A DNA stretch of 64,000 nucleotides, taken from Phallusia mammillata (lineage: Eukaryota > Chordata > Ascidiacea > Phlebobranchia > Ascidiidae). Location of the stretch: the NCBI GenBank assembly GCA_003260075.1, contig QLIY01000770.1, positions 9,281-73,280 of the forward strand, written 5' to 3'. The notes under the pieces are model-generated. The model saw only the letters and a program-made list of their open reading frames with translations. It searched no databases and was not told where the DNA came from. Positions 24,401 to 36,800 of the stretch are shown piece by piece; position 1 is the first letter of the stretch, and each line of letters begins with the position of its first letter. Position numbers and translations under genes: made by a program.

Positions 24401-27400
24401 TTAATTTGTAATTCATTCTAATTGTTTAGGGATTTTACAATGACTGAACAGCATGTGACATTTGATACACAGCCAAACGATTTTTTTGCGTCCTTCGAAT
24501 CGCGTCGCGGTGTGACGTTAATCGACGTCATAATGATCACGAGTTTCTACGCCCGAAAACGGCGGGGGGGGGGGCCAAACGATTTTCTTTGCGTCCTTCG
24601 AATCTCGTCGCGTTGTGACGTTAATCGACGTCATAATGATCACGAGTTTCTACGCCCGAAATCGCTTTGTTTTCAGACCATTGTTACACACCCTTGGTTT
24701 CTGGGATAGTCGTACAATACAAACTTTTCCAGACTGATTAATTATTTCCAAAGGAGCCCAAGACATGTTATATGACAGATCTTTTTTAGGTGGAGCTAAA
24801 TATAGCGTTTAAAGGCAAATGTTTGGGAATTTTTCGATGACTGTTTGTTTCCGTTCGAGAAAAAAACTTGATTTGAAAATTGAAATAGGCGGATATGTTT
24901 AGTGATTATTGCCTTATGTGCGTTGACGTCATGTCTTAATGGTTAATTCTTTCCCATTATATGGCATCGTCGTACTGACAACATACTACAAAAAAAATAA
25001 TTCTTTGTGTCAGTGTTTCTGTGCGTACAGTGTTGTCTTTATATTTTGAATCGTGGCCTTTTTTTAACTGAAATGACTCTATAATAAAGCATGTACTTGG
25101 CACCTTACAGCTGCAGGTTTAGAGGCAAAATTTATTATGATCTTTTGCTACCTACCTTAAACAGAATACTTTTGATAGATTTGTCTTCATTTCCGACCCA
25201 AGCCAAGATTGTTCGAGATTCTGAATCACTCACTGATACATTGATTTGACTTGATACACTGTAACACATAGACAGAGAGATAACAATGTATCAATCCTAA
25301 TCGTTGTTGCAACTTTGAAGCATTGCTCAAGCACATGTTTATGTTTGTTATATTGCACGACTATTAATCACACCGTCTGACATGGTTAGAACACATGTGT
25401 TAGTTTAGAGTTTGGAAATGTTTTCTTTTCAAAACAATTGAAAGGCCTAAGTTCCAAAAACTAATTGCCTTAGTGGGGTTAGGATTTCATGTTCTCAGGT
25501 TTACTACATTTTACTCATATATTTAGGTTATGGTCCACAATATTGTGTCAAATATTTTAGTATTTTATTAATGCATACTTGACATATTTTCCACCTTCGA
25601 TCTTCACAAACTCTCCCCCATTGACATTGATGAAGAACTGCAAAACCGGGTATCAATTGACTATTAACAGTTTGTTTATTACATAATAACGAATCAGTTA
25701 ATCGCAACAACATCTCACATAATAGCCGAGCAATTACCGCTTTACGCTAGTTCAGGCGACAACAGAAGGGCAACATTAGGTTTAATACAACTTGAATATT
25801 TGAAATTGTTGCCATTAAGACTGCAATTGTTGTTCGAGAGCCTACGTATAAAACTTTATTTTCGGGTTGAGAGACTGCTATGGAGGCAATTTTTTGTTGT
25901 TAAAATTTGTCTGTATGTCCGTTGTTATTACTTACCCCTTCCTCAGTGGGTGGTTGCAAGTTTGGTTCAGATGATGTTGTGAAAGGATTACCAGTGGGTC
26001 CAGGGCGACGAATTGGTGGCCTCGGTCTTGATGGTCGTGGTCTTGATGTTGATGATCGGTTGTAAAAAGCCCAGTTGGTTTCAAAGCAGGGTAGAAATTG
26101 ACCTTGGATACCTGAAATTGTAAAGCATTGTCCTGTTGTACGAAGCAAATACTTTTGTATATGCGTCACGGAAGTTAGAGAAACTAATAATGTTTCCCAA
26201 ATTGGAGGTCACGAAGATAATGTGTCTATAAGAGGAGCTTTTTGTTAATGTGAACAAACAGTTTGGTAATTGACATGAAGCGTTGTGTAATACTTGACAT
26301 GATCCAAAAATAGCCACGAGTTTAACGGCTAGAAGAAGGGGGGGGGGATTGTTATAGACCCTTGGTTTCTGGGATAGTAGTTCATCACAAACTTTTCCAG
26401 ACTGATTAATTATCGCCAAAGGAGTCCATGTCATGTTACATGACAACTCTTTTTTAGGTGGAGCTAAATATAGCGTTTAAAGACAAATGTTTGGGAATTT
26501 TTTGATGACTATTCGTTTCCGTTCGAAAAAAACTTGATTTTAAAATTAAAATAGCCGGATATGTTTGGTGATTATTGCCTTATGTGCTTTGACGTCATGT
26601 CTTAATGGTTAATTATTTTCCATTAAGTGGCATCACTTTACTGACATCATACTAGAAAAAAAAATCTTTGTGTCACTGTTTCTGTGCGTAAAGTGTTGTA
26701 TTTTTATCGAATCGTGGACTTTTTTACCTGGAATGACTCTAATAAAGCATTTACTTGGGACCTTACAGCTGCACGTTTAGAGGCAAAATTTGTTTTGATT
26801 TTTTGCTACCTACCTTAAACAGAATACTTTTGATAGATTTGTCTTCATTTCCGACCCAAGCCAAGATTGTTCGAGATTCTGAATCACTCACTGATACATT
26901 GATTTGACTTGATACACTGTAACACATAGACAGAGAGATAAGAATGTATCAATCCTAATCGTTATTGCAATTTTAAAGCATTGCTCAACTGCAGGTTATG
27001 TTCATTATATTGTGCGACTATTGATCAAACCATCTGCCACGGTTAGTTAATCTAGAGTTTGGAAATGTTTACTTTTTAAAACGATAGAAACGCCTAAGTT
27101 CCACAAACAAATTGCCTTGGTGAGATTAAGGGTTTCATGTTGTCAGGCATACTACATTTTACTCATATATTTACGTTATGGTCCGCAATATTGTGTTTAA
27201 TATTTTACTAATGCATACTTGACATATTTTCCACCTTCGATCTTCACAAACTCTCCCCCATTGACATTGATGAAGAACTGCAAAAGCGGGTATCAATTGA
27301 CTATTACAGTTTGTGTATTACATAATAACGAATCAGTTAATCGCAATAACATCTCACATAATAACCGGGCAATTACCGGTTTACGCTTGTTAAGGCGGCT

Positions 27401-30400
27401 TTAGAAGGTCAACATTATGTTTTATATAACTTGAATATTGATTTGTAGCAATTTGACCTGCAATTGTAGCTCGAAAGCTTACGACATAAAACTTTATTTT
27501 CGGGTTTATAGAATGCTATGAGGGCACAATTTTTGTTGTTTAAATTTGTCTGTATGTCCGTTATTATTACTTACCTCTTCTTCTGTGGGTCGTTGCAAGT
27601 TTGGTTCAGATGTTGTTGTCAAAGGAATATCAGTGGGTCCAGGGCGCCGGATTGGTGGCCTCGGTCTTGATGGTCGTGGTCTTGATGTTGATGATCGATT
27701 GTAAAAAGCCCAGTTGGTTTTGAAGCAGGGCAGAAATTGACCTTGGATACCTGGAATAGTAAACCAATGTCATGTTGTGCAAAACAAATACTTTTGTGTA
27801 TGACAGAAGTTAGAGAAACTAATAATGTTTCTCAATTTGGAGGTCACAAAGATAATGTCTTTAAGAGGAGTTTTTGGATTTTGTTGACGTGAACAAAAAG
27901 TGTGATACTTGACATGATTCGAAAATAGCCACGAGTTTAACGGTTATCCGAAATATATGAAAGCTGACTGTCACATTGACATTTGATTTCAACTACTACA
28001 TATATGCATGAAATAGTTTTGAATACATGGTCACCGTTTTGGAATCGCAAGCAATAAAGTTGATCTAAAGGAAACGTTATTTACCGTTGGGTAGCAATCG
28101 TTTCAGGGGAGCATAGTTGGAGTAAAGACTTTGCAAGGTTGACCCATACTTCGCGAGAAAGTTGCTGTCCGTGTAATACTTGAAAAAAGCAGAGTCGCCG
28201 ATTGTTGATAGCATTGCATCGTTCGGGACATGCCAGATCATCATGTTTGAACCCTGCGTGTAGATAATGGCGTTAAAATATATACAAAGCAGCAGCTTAG
28301 TAAAGTTAGAAATCCCACAGGCCTTCTAAGTGGTAAATTCCATATACCACAAAGTCGGTGCTATAACTAAGCATTTCTTAAGATTAGGCCTTTGGTGGAG
28401 TTTAAGAGACCTACATCCAGAACAAAGGTTTTTTATCACAAGCTTTTCACTAAACAGTTAAAATATTTGATGATTTGACAAAGCAAATAAAACTTGACTT
28501 GATTGACTTGACCATTTATATAAAAAAGTGAAATTTCTCTAATGAAGACTTAAATTTATTCCATGTTTAAAACCAGCATTGAGTGCAAGGAAGGTGCTTA
28601 CCGGAACAGAGTAGTAGGGGGGGGGGGCATGAAAGCTGACTGTCACATTGACAATTAATTTTAAATACTACATATGCATGAAGTAGTTTTGAATACGTGG
28701 GTAAAAAGGTGGTCACCGTTTTGGAATGGCAAGCAAAAATCTTGGCCTAAGGGAAACGTTATTTACCGTTGGGTAGCAATCGTTTTAGGGGAGCATAGTT
28801 GGAGTAAAGACTTTGCAAGGTCGAGCCATACTTCGCGAGAAAGTTGCTGTCCGTGTAATACTTGAAAAAGGCAGAGTCACCGATTGTTGATAACATTGCA
28901 TCGTTCGGGACATGCCAGATCATCATGTTTGAACCCTGCGTATAGATAATGGCGTTGAAATATATACAAAGCAGCAGCTTAGTAAAGTTAGAAAATCCCA
29001 CAGGACTTCTAAGTTGTAAACGCCATATACCACCAAAAATACCACAAAGTCGGTGCTAAACTAAACTAACATTCTTGGGCCTTTTATGAAGTTTAAGAGA
29101 CCTACATCTGGAACAAAGGCTTTTTTACATTTTTTTTACAAAACAGTTAACATATTTGGTGACTTGACAAAGAAAATAAAACTTGACTTGACCAATTATA
29201 TAAAAAAATGTAATTTCTCCACTGAAGACTTAAATTTATTCCATGTTTCAAACCAGCATTGAGTGCAAGGAAGGTGCTTACCGGAACAGAGTAGTAGGCT
29301 TTGCTTTTGTAATCTGCGCTCGTAGCCGCACTGGGTTCGCCGAACGTCACTAGGTTCTTCCAATGTTGAAAACCTTCAGAAGAATAACTTCCCGAGTTAA
29401 CTGGGTCCGTTCTTTGCGATCCGTAGTAGTAGTGGCAGTAAACACAAGGCACTGGGAGCAAATGATCCTACGTTGAGACTTGGTCAATCTCTCACTAAAT
29501 GCCTTGCACGCATGAACCAGTGGAAGGGTAAACTATGTAGCGCCAAGCTGTTTTTTTTTGTAAATTTTAACCTACATTTATGCGATATTGTTTTGTTTGT
29601 TGTACAAGTGTCGCAATTAATTTTAGTTGAGATGTATTCTTTTGGGCAAGTTCCAATCAATCAATTGAGTATGATGATGTCTTTGAGGCTTTACAAATAA
29701 GTGCCTTTTAAATGTTTTAACCACCAGAATAGGGTCATTGTAAGCGTGTTACAACGTTTTTCACCAACACCACCAACATAAAATTTAAAAGTTGATTTTA
29801 TATCACAGGGCCGTCAACTCTATGACTTTTTCACGACCGATATGACTTTACTCGTCTTACTCCGAAAATAGTCGCAACAATCAGCTTTCAATCTGATCAT
29901 TGTCATGTGCTGTTTCCGGTGCCCTTCGTTGACACTTTAGCAAAGACGCCAAAGGCAAGAAAAATCTTTGGAACCAGGTCGTGGTTTTCGTCTTAAATGT
30001 TAAATGCAAATGTCTAAACTAGCCGCAAATTAATATTTTTGTCTGCATATCATGGAAATATAAACCGTGGCTAACCAACAACAAATAAAACGTCCAATGT
30101 GCTACAACTTGAATTTGAAAATCACCCAAGGGTTACTTTATCCACTTCTTCGTGACAAGGAAAGGCATTTAAGTTCAAATAAAGGCTAAAGTTGTTTGCT
30201 TCTAAAAATATCTTTCCTCTTGACACTGACCGTTTGACGAACTCCTGGACGAGGAAGACCACATGTCTCCAGATCCACATCTATGTGTTATGTCATCTTC
30301 GTGTATGGACGAAATCATGGTCCATCCTCCCCCAGCTGCTGTCATTTCACAATAAACCTGTCAACAAAGAGAAACAATGTTCTGCATTTTCAGAGTTTAA

Positions 30401-31805
30401 AGAGGAATATTTAAGCTGAAGCAACTACATTAGTTACTGTGTTCAAATTTTCCTGTTACCGCAGCTTACACTGTGCTTTCAAATTGGGTTTACATTTAAA
30501 TGATAATATGAAAAAGTATTTTTGCGCGGTATTTAACATGTAAGCTTTGTCGTTTTACCATCAATCACTTGAGTTTGTGTCCCAGTGTTAATTTCGAGTT
30601 CAGAGGGGAATATTTAGGCTAAAGCAACTTCATACTTTTCAGTTTGTCCAAATTGCTTGTGAAAAAACGGAAACCAATTAACAATACAATTGCATTAACC
30701 ACCAGACCAACATGACATATTATTACAGTTTAAATGATGCTGTGAATTTACCCTTTGTAACATTGAAGTCGGTTTGTTACCTGAAAAGGCTTCATGGTCT
30801 TGTCGGGCTGTATTGTGACGATTCCTGAACTAGTAATGCCTTGTTTCAAGGCGTCAGCACAAGATTTTGGGTAATTTTCACTCATTCCTCCAGTTTGTGA
30901 AGACGAACCACCGGTACTCATGGTTTGTTGCATATTCTGGGACTTTAAATCACATTTGTTATACACATGAACAACAATATTTGGATTTATTTTACAAAAA
31001 TGCTTAAAACCTCAATGATATAATCTTTTGAAGCTCATTGATTATATGTTATTGAAACGGAAGGTGTAATGGAATTTTAATGCCACTAAAGGTCATGTAC
31101 CCTAAATATTTACCGAAGCTATGCCGAAAGCCAGGACCAGCACAATGAGGACAAACACAAGTCCGATAAACAACCATTCTTTGAGAGTGCAGGGAGTTCC
31201 ACCACACTTCTGCTGTGGTCGTTTCATTTCTAATCATGAACGAAACATGAAAGGTTAATTCCAATCTAAATAGTTCAACAAAGTCTACTCTTGGTAAATT
31301 TGACGTAACTTTAGTATTAATACTGGCACGTTTAAGTTTTGCTCGAAATTACTTGCATATCAACACAATTTTAACATTTGTGCCTACATGTTTGCAAATT
31401 TAAAAACTTGCCGCGATTTAATAAACCTTTAATTGTGTAAACATAATTATTAGTAAAACTCGCAAAAAGAGTGTTCGGGACTAATGAAAACTATTAATTT
31501 CAAAACAAAAGATCACAAGTTCTTGCATTCTAACCGAAGATAAATGGTTAACTTTCTCTTTAACTCGGTATTTTTAGAAGTACGTTTATATTTTTGCTAA
31601 AACTATCTTAGATATAAGTTTAAAAAATTAAAAAAAATAAGTTTCCAGTGGTAAAAAAGCCTCAAGTAAAAACCTAACATTTGGTACTCTTGCATAAAGA
31701 GTTTATACAAACGAAAAAATGATTCCGGAGTCAAAAACGCAAACCTGTTTGTGGACGTTCGGTGTTTGTTGGTGCGACGTCTTCATCAAGGGTTTTGTAT
31801 TTCAT
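21462..31805 (-). CDS. Intelectin-like type II membrane lectin with inserted domain (gene C)
   Basis: Exons: 31805-31745, 31229-31114, 30942-30781, 30357-30231, 29400-29282, 28935-28767, 27750-27575, 27277-27219, 26916-26814, 23917-23786, 23329-23214, 23095-23028, 22795-22630, 22178-22090, 21550-21462. All are GT-AG with phases matching genes A and B, giving 583 aa. Residues 1-39 are cytosolic and about 40-59 form a transmembrane helix. The fibrinogen-related lectin half follows (YCEMTAAGGGWT, IWHVPND, LCPG, CGDFA, final FVR). It is split at about residues 252-469 by an inserted region that starts with a Pro/Arg/Ser-rich stretch. The usual EHHC near the ligand site reads SMHC here. Exons 6-9 occur twice through assembly joins. 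Known intelectins bind microbial glycans through calcium; activity here is not shown. Confidence 0.85.
21695..21930. repeat. Direct duplication joined by G10 (21801-21810)
   Basis: About 110 bp precede the ten-G run and recur directly after it with a few substitutions. The copies lie in the last intron of gene C. Best read as two allelic contig ends that were not merged. Confidence 0.85.
24090..24300. repeat. Direct duplication joined by G10 (24187-24196)
   Basis: About 95 bp (TAATAGC through CACACAAAACG) occur on both sides of a ten-G run with a few substitutions. Located in an intron of gene C. Confidence 0.85.
24328..24455. repeat. Direct duplication joined by G10 (24383-24392)
   Basis: About 55 bp ending in ACTGAACAG precede the G run and recur after it, with one substitution noticed. 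Confidence 0.85.
24474..24665. repeat. Direct duplication joined by an 11-G run (24564-24574)
   Basis: About 90 bp starting CCAAACGATTTT recur on both sides of the G run with a few substitutions. One of the eleven G is probably native sequence. Confidence 0.85.
24682..27945. repeat. 1.6-kb direct duplication joined by G10 (26338-26347)
   Basis: Bases about 24682-26337 are repeated at about 26348-27945. The right copy carries gene C exons at 27750-27575, 27277-27219 and 26916-26814. The left copy carries their doubles at 26111-25936, 25637-25579 and 25258-25156. All splice sites are intact in both copies, so a naive gene model would join six exons. Exon 7 differs at about 14 of 176 bases between copies, giving seven amino-acid changes. 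The next two exons encode identical residues. The ten-G junction indicates two alleles placed in series. Confidence 0.85.
27957..29298. repeat. 0.66-kb direct duplication joined by an 11-G run (28617-28627)
   Basis: Bases 27957-28616 recur at 28629-29298. Each copy carries gene C exon 6 (28253-28085 and 28935-28767). The differences I saw between the two exon copies are all synonymous. One G of the eleven is native, as the right copy reads GTAGTAGGC. Confidence 0.85.
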
Positions 31806-32284
31806 GGATGAGGGGGTCAAATCGTAATCTCCTGACGAGAAGCCGTTTGAAGTCATTGCGTCCGTTGCTTATAACGTCAACCACTCTCTCGTCGACTAAA
31901 TCAGAAATAAGCGACAAACATCCAACAGTCGTGCAGAAATACGACGCCTTATGATGTATTTCCGCCAGAAGCGCGAACGCAGCAAATCGTGATGTTTTGT
32001 GATGTATTTTCGTGAGCCTTCAAACTCAAAAGAAACTGACGCGCTTTGTCGGCGCTCTAAAAAACTCCCGATTCTTGTTTTAATGACCGCAGTCTGCAGC
32101 AATTGTAAACTCCCCTGCGAGGCGGGAATGAATTTTACGACCGTTAGAAAAAGTGCCTTTGAACACGATTTTCAGACAACAACACCACACATGGTTTTCA
32201 GCTTATGCTCCGTTTTTTTACTGAAAAAGGTTTACCAACGTATCACTACGTTTCAAACCTCGTCCAAAAATAACGTTGCTTTAA

Positions 32285-32440
32285 TTGATTAAAATTATTC
32301 CCATCCATCAAATAGAAAAGAACATTTGAATTAAAGGGGGGGGGGTGTTCACGTTTCAAACCTCGTCCAAAAATAACGTTGCTTTAATTTATTAAAATTA
32401 TTCCCATCCATCAAATAGAAAAGAACATTTGAATTAAACA
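32285..32440. repeat. Direct duplication joined by G10 (32336-32345)
   Basis: The sequence ending in ACATTTGAATTAAA (about 90 bp, beginning near ACGTTTCAAACCTCGTCC) lies on both sides of the ten-G run, with one substitution noticed. It sits upstream of gene C. Confidence 0.85.
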
Positions 32441-33013
32441 TGAAAGCAAATGTTATCATAGAGACAGTTGTGTTTTTACACGGACAGACGCTTTTGTTTG
32501 TCCAACTTTTTCCAGTTAAAACGATGTCATCTGCAGACAGCCGTACATGTGGAAATGACGTCAATGGGTAATTAATCATGCCGCGCGTATGATTGCGTAA
32601 CGCGAAATTTGACAAACAGGGAATATAAAATTAGCAGACCCTTTTTTCACATTGTTTTAGTGCTTCTTCCGTAGGTTTATTAGTGACACAGTTGAATCAA
32701 TTTTATGAAATAAGCTATTGCTGCCAGGCATAATGTATGAATCAATTTTATGTCCATTTTCAACACCAGTATACTTTTAAAACGAAACAGTTTAGCCATT
32801 ATTGTAAAGGATTTGCGTTTTTGCCGAATAAGCAAGGGTACAAATAAGTTTATGTTTTTTCATTCAACGTCACTGTACTAGATTAAAGTCCCTTACCTCC
32901 TGTTAATGCCTTTACGCTTTTTTTATTGTTTGATGCAAATTTATACAGATTGAGTCCCCTTTCCTAAATCCCGTTGTTCAACCGCAAAAATGTTGCGCCA
33001 GTTTAAATTCAAT

Positions 33014-33189
33014 AAAGCTTACAAGCTGAATGTTGTGCGGAAATGCATTTTTTCTTCTCATTTCAATTTAAAACACCATTAGTCCCCGTTTAAAGTCACA
33101 CCAAGGTTTAGGTGCCAAATGGCCTGGTGTTTTACACTTAAATGGGAAGATAAAAAGCATTTCCGCACAATGTTCAGCTAGTAAGCTTC
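33014..33189. mobile_element. Snap-back inverted-repeat element
   Basis: The left arm (from about 33014, containing GCGGAAATGC and AAAACACCA) is the diverged inverse complement of the right arm (about 33127-33189). The spacer is roughly 45 bp. It has no coding capacity and looks like a palindromic MITE lying 640 bp upstream of gene A. Confidence 0.65.
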
Positions 33190-33519
33190 ATTGTTTTGCT
33201 TTTGAAATCATTAATTTCTGGGCACAAGATTCTGGTTCTTTTTGGAACCTTCTTTTCATACATGTTGACGGCACAACAAGATACCGATCTCTAGCGCTAC
33301 CATCAATTAGTGGTTCAGTTGTGATTGTAACTAACAAATACCCCAATGATATTTAAGGGGTTAAAAGTTGTACAGTAAACCATGTGTTTGTTTTGTTTTA
33401 TTCAGGTATGTTCTTATGTCTATATATGGAGTTAAAGGGTGAACAAGAAGTGCCCTTTCCTGCAAGTTAAATGCAAATCAGGTAAGACAATTCAATAGCA
33501 AATAAACTAAAACCGAAAA

Positions 33520-33585
33520 CGCGACTTGGTGATGTCACAATGCCCGGATGCCAAAATGTTACAAATCGTGCTTGTTACTCGAAGG
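33520..33585 (+). promoter_or_regulatory. Promoter block conserved between genes A and B
   Basis: The block GCGACTT-GTGA-GTCACAA followed by CCGGATGC, AAAA-GT and CAAATCGTGCT is shared with 42580-42640 upstream of gene B. In A the core is TGATGTCA (33530-33537). Conservation against otherwise unalignable flanks suggests a CREB/ATF-type control site inherited by both duplicates. Confidence 0.55.
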
Positions 33586-33830
33586 TTTGTGCACAGATGT
33601 GACCAAATATGATGCACGTGCAAAGTTGTGGCGTAAAATATGAAGTGCTTGCAATGCTATTTTTTGTCATAATTTCCGTATCTGTGCTGGGGTGAACAAG
33701 CTGGTTGTAAAAAGCAAGTTCTGTTATTCTTACTGCATTTGCGCTTTCCGAAAATCATTTTATCATTGTGCTTCAGATTTTGAAAGTAGTACGGTTTTTG
33801 TATTGATTTTCAAAATCGTGTGTTTTAAAA

Positions 33831-36800
33831 ATGCCTGCTTATAACCCAGTAACAGATGAAGTATCTGTTGAACCTGTCAGGGCTGTCGAAAATCATCCGA
33901 AAGGTTGGTAGCTAAATAATTAGAAACCATTTTCCTTTGAAAAGATTTAAAATTATTTTCAGATTCAAAGTTTCAGAGGAAATGGTGGACTATCAACATT
34001 CCCGTCATAGTGATTATTCTTCTTGTCGGTTTGGCAGCTATTACTCTGGCTTTTGGAATATCCATAGTAAGTCAAAAACGTTTTAATTTCATACAATTGC
34101 TTGACAGCTCGAAGTTATTCCAGCATGCGTTTGGGATCATTAACAAAATTCTTAGAGAAGAGTCGACTGTTCCAATTGTGTTTGTGTGTGCAGATTTCCA
34201 AGAACCCGACAAGCGACACGAAGAGTGCCGCTTTTGCTTCGGCTCCATCAGCACAGGACAGAGGTAAAATGTGTAAACTACCGTACTGTTATAACAGTAA
34301 ATAACACCAAATGTTCAAACATTACAGTGTACCCTGAGTCTTGTATGGACGCTTTAAAGAAGGGACATACGATGTCCGGAATAGTTATGCTCCAACCATC
34401 CCCAACTATAGACCCGTTTGAGGTAAAAAAAATTGGTTTGTATACATTGATACAAAGCACAAAGTGATCCGATCACTAATCACTCGTACCTGGGTCAAAC
34501 CCGACGCAGAACAATTTCTTGGCGTATATTGGAATGCTTGGGAGACGGACTCGAAGCGTTGGTGTTCTATGTATTTTCTTATCAAGCTCTTTTTAGACCT
34601 ACTGCGACATGAATTCAGTAGGAGGAGGTTGGACGCTGATTGCATCTATCCATGAAGATGACATTAATGCTGATTGTAACCACAATGACATGTGGTCTTC
34701 CCCATCTGGTTACAGTTCACCATCAGGTTAGTTTGCATAACGTTTCAACGTTGCGTGGTTTTAAAATCTGCCCGAAATCCAGAAATGGCATATTTCGCGT
34801 TTTTTACATGTTTGCAAAAAATGGTTGTGTAACTCTAGTGCAGAAACTAGCCGCAAAAAATATTTGAAATATATTTTTCCCGCAATTCTAAAAAATGCGT
34901 ATTTTGTTGTTCCAACAGATTTACACTATGCGAACTGGCTAAATATGAAAACTTTTGGAGATGTAAATGCTGCCACAAATGAAGATTTTAAATGCTCAGC
35001 CTACTATAGTGTTAAGGTAAATCTGATTTTTATGTAGGTTTTAATACAATATTTGCTTTGGTTAAACAAACTTTACATTTACAACCGTTTTGGCTTAAGC
35101 TTGTGGTGTTAGATAGTCAGAAAGTAGTGTATTTAAACCTTTAAAAGAAAATATATATTTTGTGTTTGGTTGTTATTTTGGGAACTATCTTCTGACATAT
35201 AAAATAACACTTGGGCCAGAGGGTTTTTTAACGTAATATAATGAACCTAATCAGTTAATCAATATACCTTTTGTACACTGTTTAGTAAAAATCGAGGATT
35301 TATTCCTTTGTTAATATACATCAATGTCGTAAAAGAAGACCCTCTGATAAACCCAGTTTTTCTTCTAGGCGTCGGACGTGATGATTTGGCATGTTCCAAA
35401 CAACATAAGGTTGTCGCACATAAACAAGGAGGCATTTTTTAAGTATTACACAGATTCGCATTTTCTTACCAACTACGGATCAAACCTGCAAGCATTGTAC
35501 ACTCAACATGCGCCGTTGAAAATGGCCTACCCCAAAAGTAAGGCGATGTAAAGCAGATACACATAAGATGAAGGACGTAACCTATGAAATCGCTTTCAAA
35601 AGTTTATTAAATCTTGTTTTAATAAAACTGAAATTCTTTAACATCTTAAAGGGTTGTGTAGTAACTAAATTAATCTGGAACATTCTAAACATTAAGTATT
35701 GCTTGATGCCAGGGTATTTTCAATCTACTTCATTGTAACATATTGCGGTTGGTCATATTAGTACTTCTGACATATCAATACAATTATTCTTCGATTATAT
35801 GGTCTTGTTGGAACCACTCTTTTAATTCAAATAAAAAATACGTATAATTAAAAATCGAAAGTGTTTTGGTTAAACAATTCTATTACATTTAACGTCGCTT
35901 TCAAAATATCAAAACGTAAGATATAAGATAGTTTTGTCCCAATTAATTAAAAAAAATTACATGTTTTATACCTTGTAAGTTTTTAGCTTATTTTCATCTT
36001 ATAAAACTGATCCTAAGGCAACTCAATAACCTAATTGCGATTTTAAAAATAACGATTTTCGAATAATCAAAGCAACTCTGTAATATTGCCGTATCAGAAG
36101 ACACAACTAGGAAAATCAGTATTAAAAAAATTGAAAATATATAGTAAAATAAGAAGGAAATCGCACAACGTGAGATGTTTTTATGAACTTACAACCAAAT
36201 TTGGAAAAAAAATCATCTTGTTTTAGACATGTCCCACGAGTTGAATCAATGTGTGGTAAATACCAACTGGACATATCCGAACTATCCTTCTTACTGTAGC
36301 GTATGTTTGTCACCTCCGAATCCAACACCAAATAACCTTGTTTGGACTGACGAGGTAAGTCAACTATTGCTTGCCAGACACGTAGTTTCGTTTTCGATTG
36401 GTTTTCCTTATTAGTGTCATGACACCAGTGTGGGGAAAAGGGGTTTTAGTAACCGCTCTAAATAAAGTTAAAACAATGACTACGCGTTTTTAATATAAAT
36501 GTAGTTAAACAGTTTTAAGTTTTAATAAAAAACAAATTGCCTGCGATGTAGAATAAAACGTATTCATTTTTATAAACAGACGTTTCGACAAAAACACGTG
36601 TCACGTCAGTGAAAATATAATGTATTAGCGGAAACAATTGTTGTTTTGTCTAACTTGTTTGTGTCGAATCGTCTGTTTAATAAAATGAATACGTTTTATT
36701 CTACATCACTGGCAATTTGGTTATTATTAAAGCTACTATTTCAGCCCGGGTCTTGTGTATCTAAGTATTAAGTTTATTTGACAAAGATAAAACTCATCAT

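Larger units (their letters stand above)
31806..33830. promoter_or_regulatory. Shared upstream region of head-to-head genes C and A
   Basis: The roughly 2 kb between the two start codons holds no gene. It contains a CRE-type palindrome TGACGTCA at 32556-32563 with a nearby TTACGCAAT (C/EBP-like, minus strand). It also holds a small allelic duplication with a G10 join (32336-32345), the snap-back element at 33014-33189 and the conserved gene A promoter block at about 33520-33585. Regulation is inferred only from these motifs. Confidence 0.45.

Noticed and set aside
25156..28253. Real tandem duplication of gene C exons 6-9
   Set aside because: The copies include introns, diverge like alleles and are joined by fixed-length G runs, as in intergenic and intronic places elsewhere in the window. 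Assembly artefact is the simpler reading.
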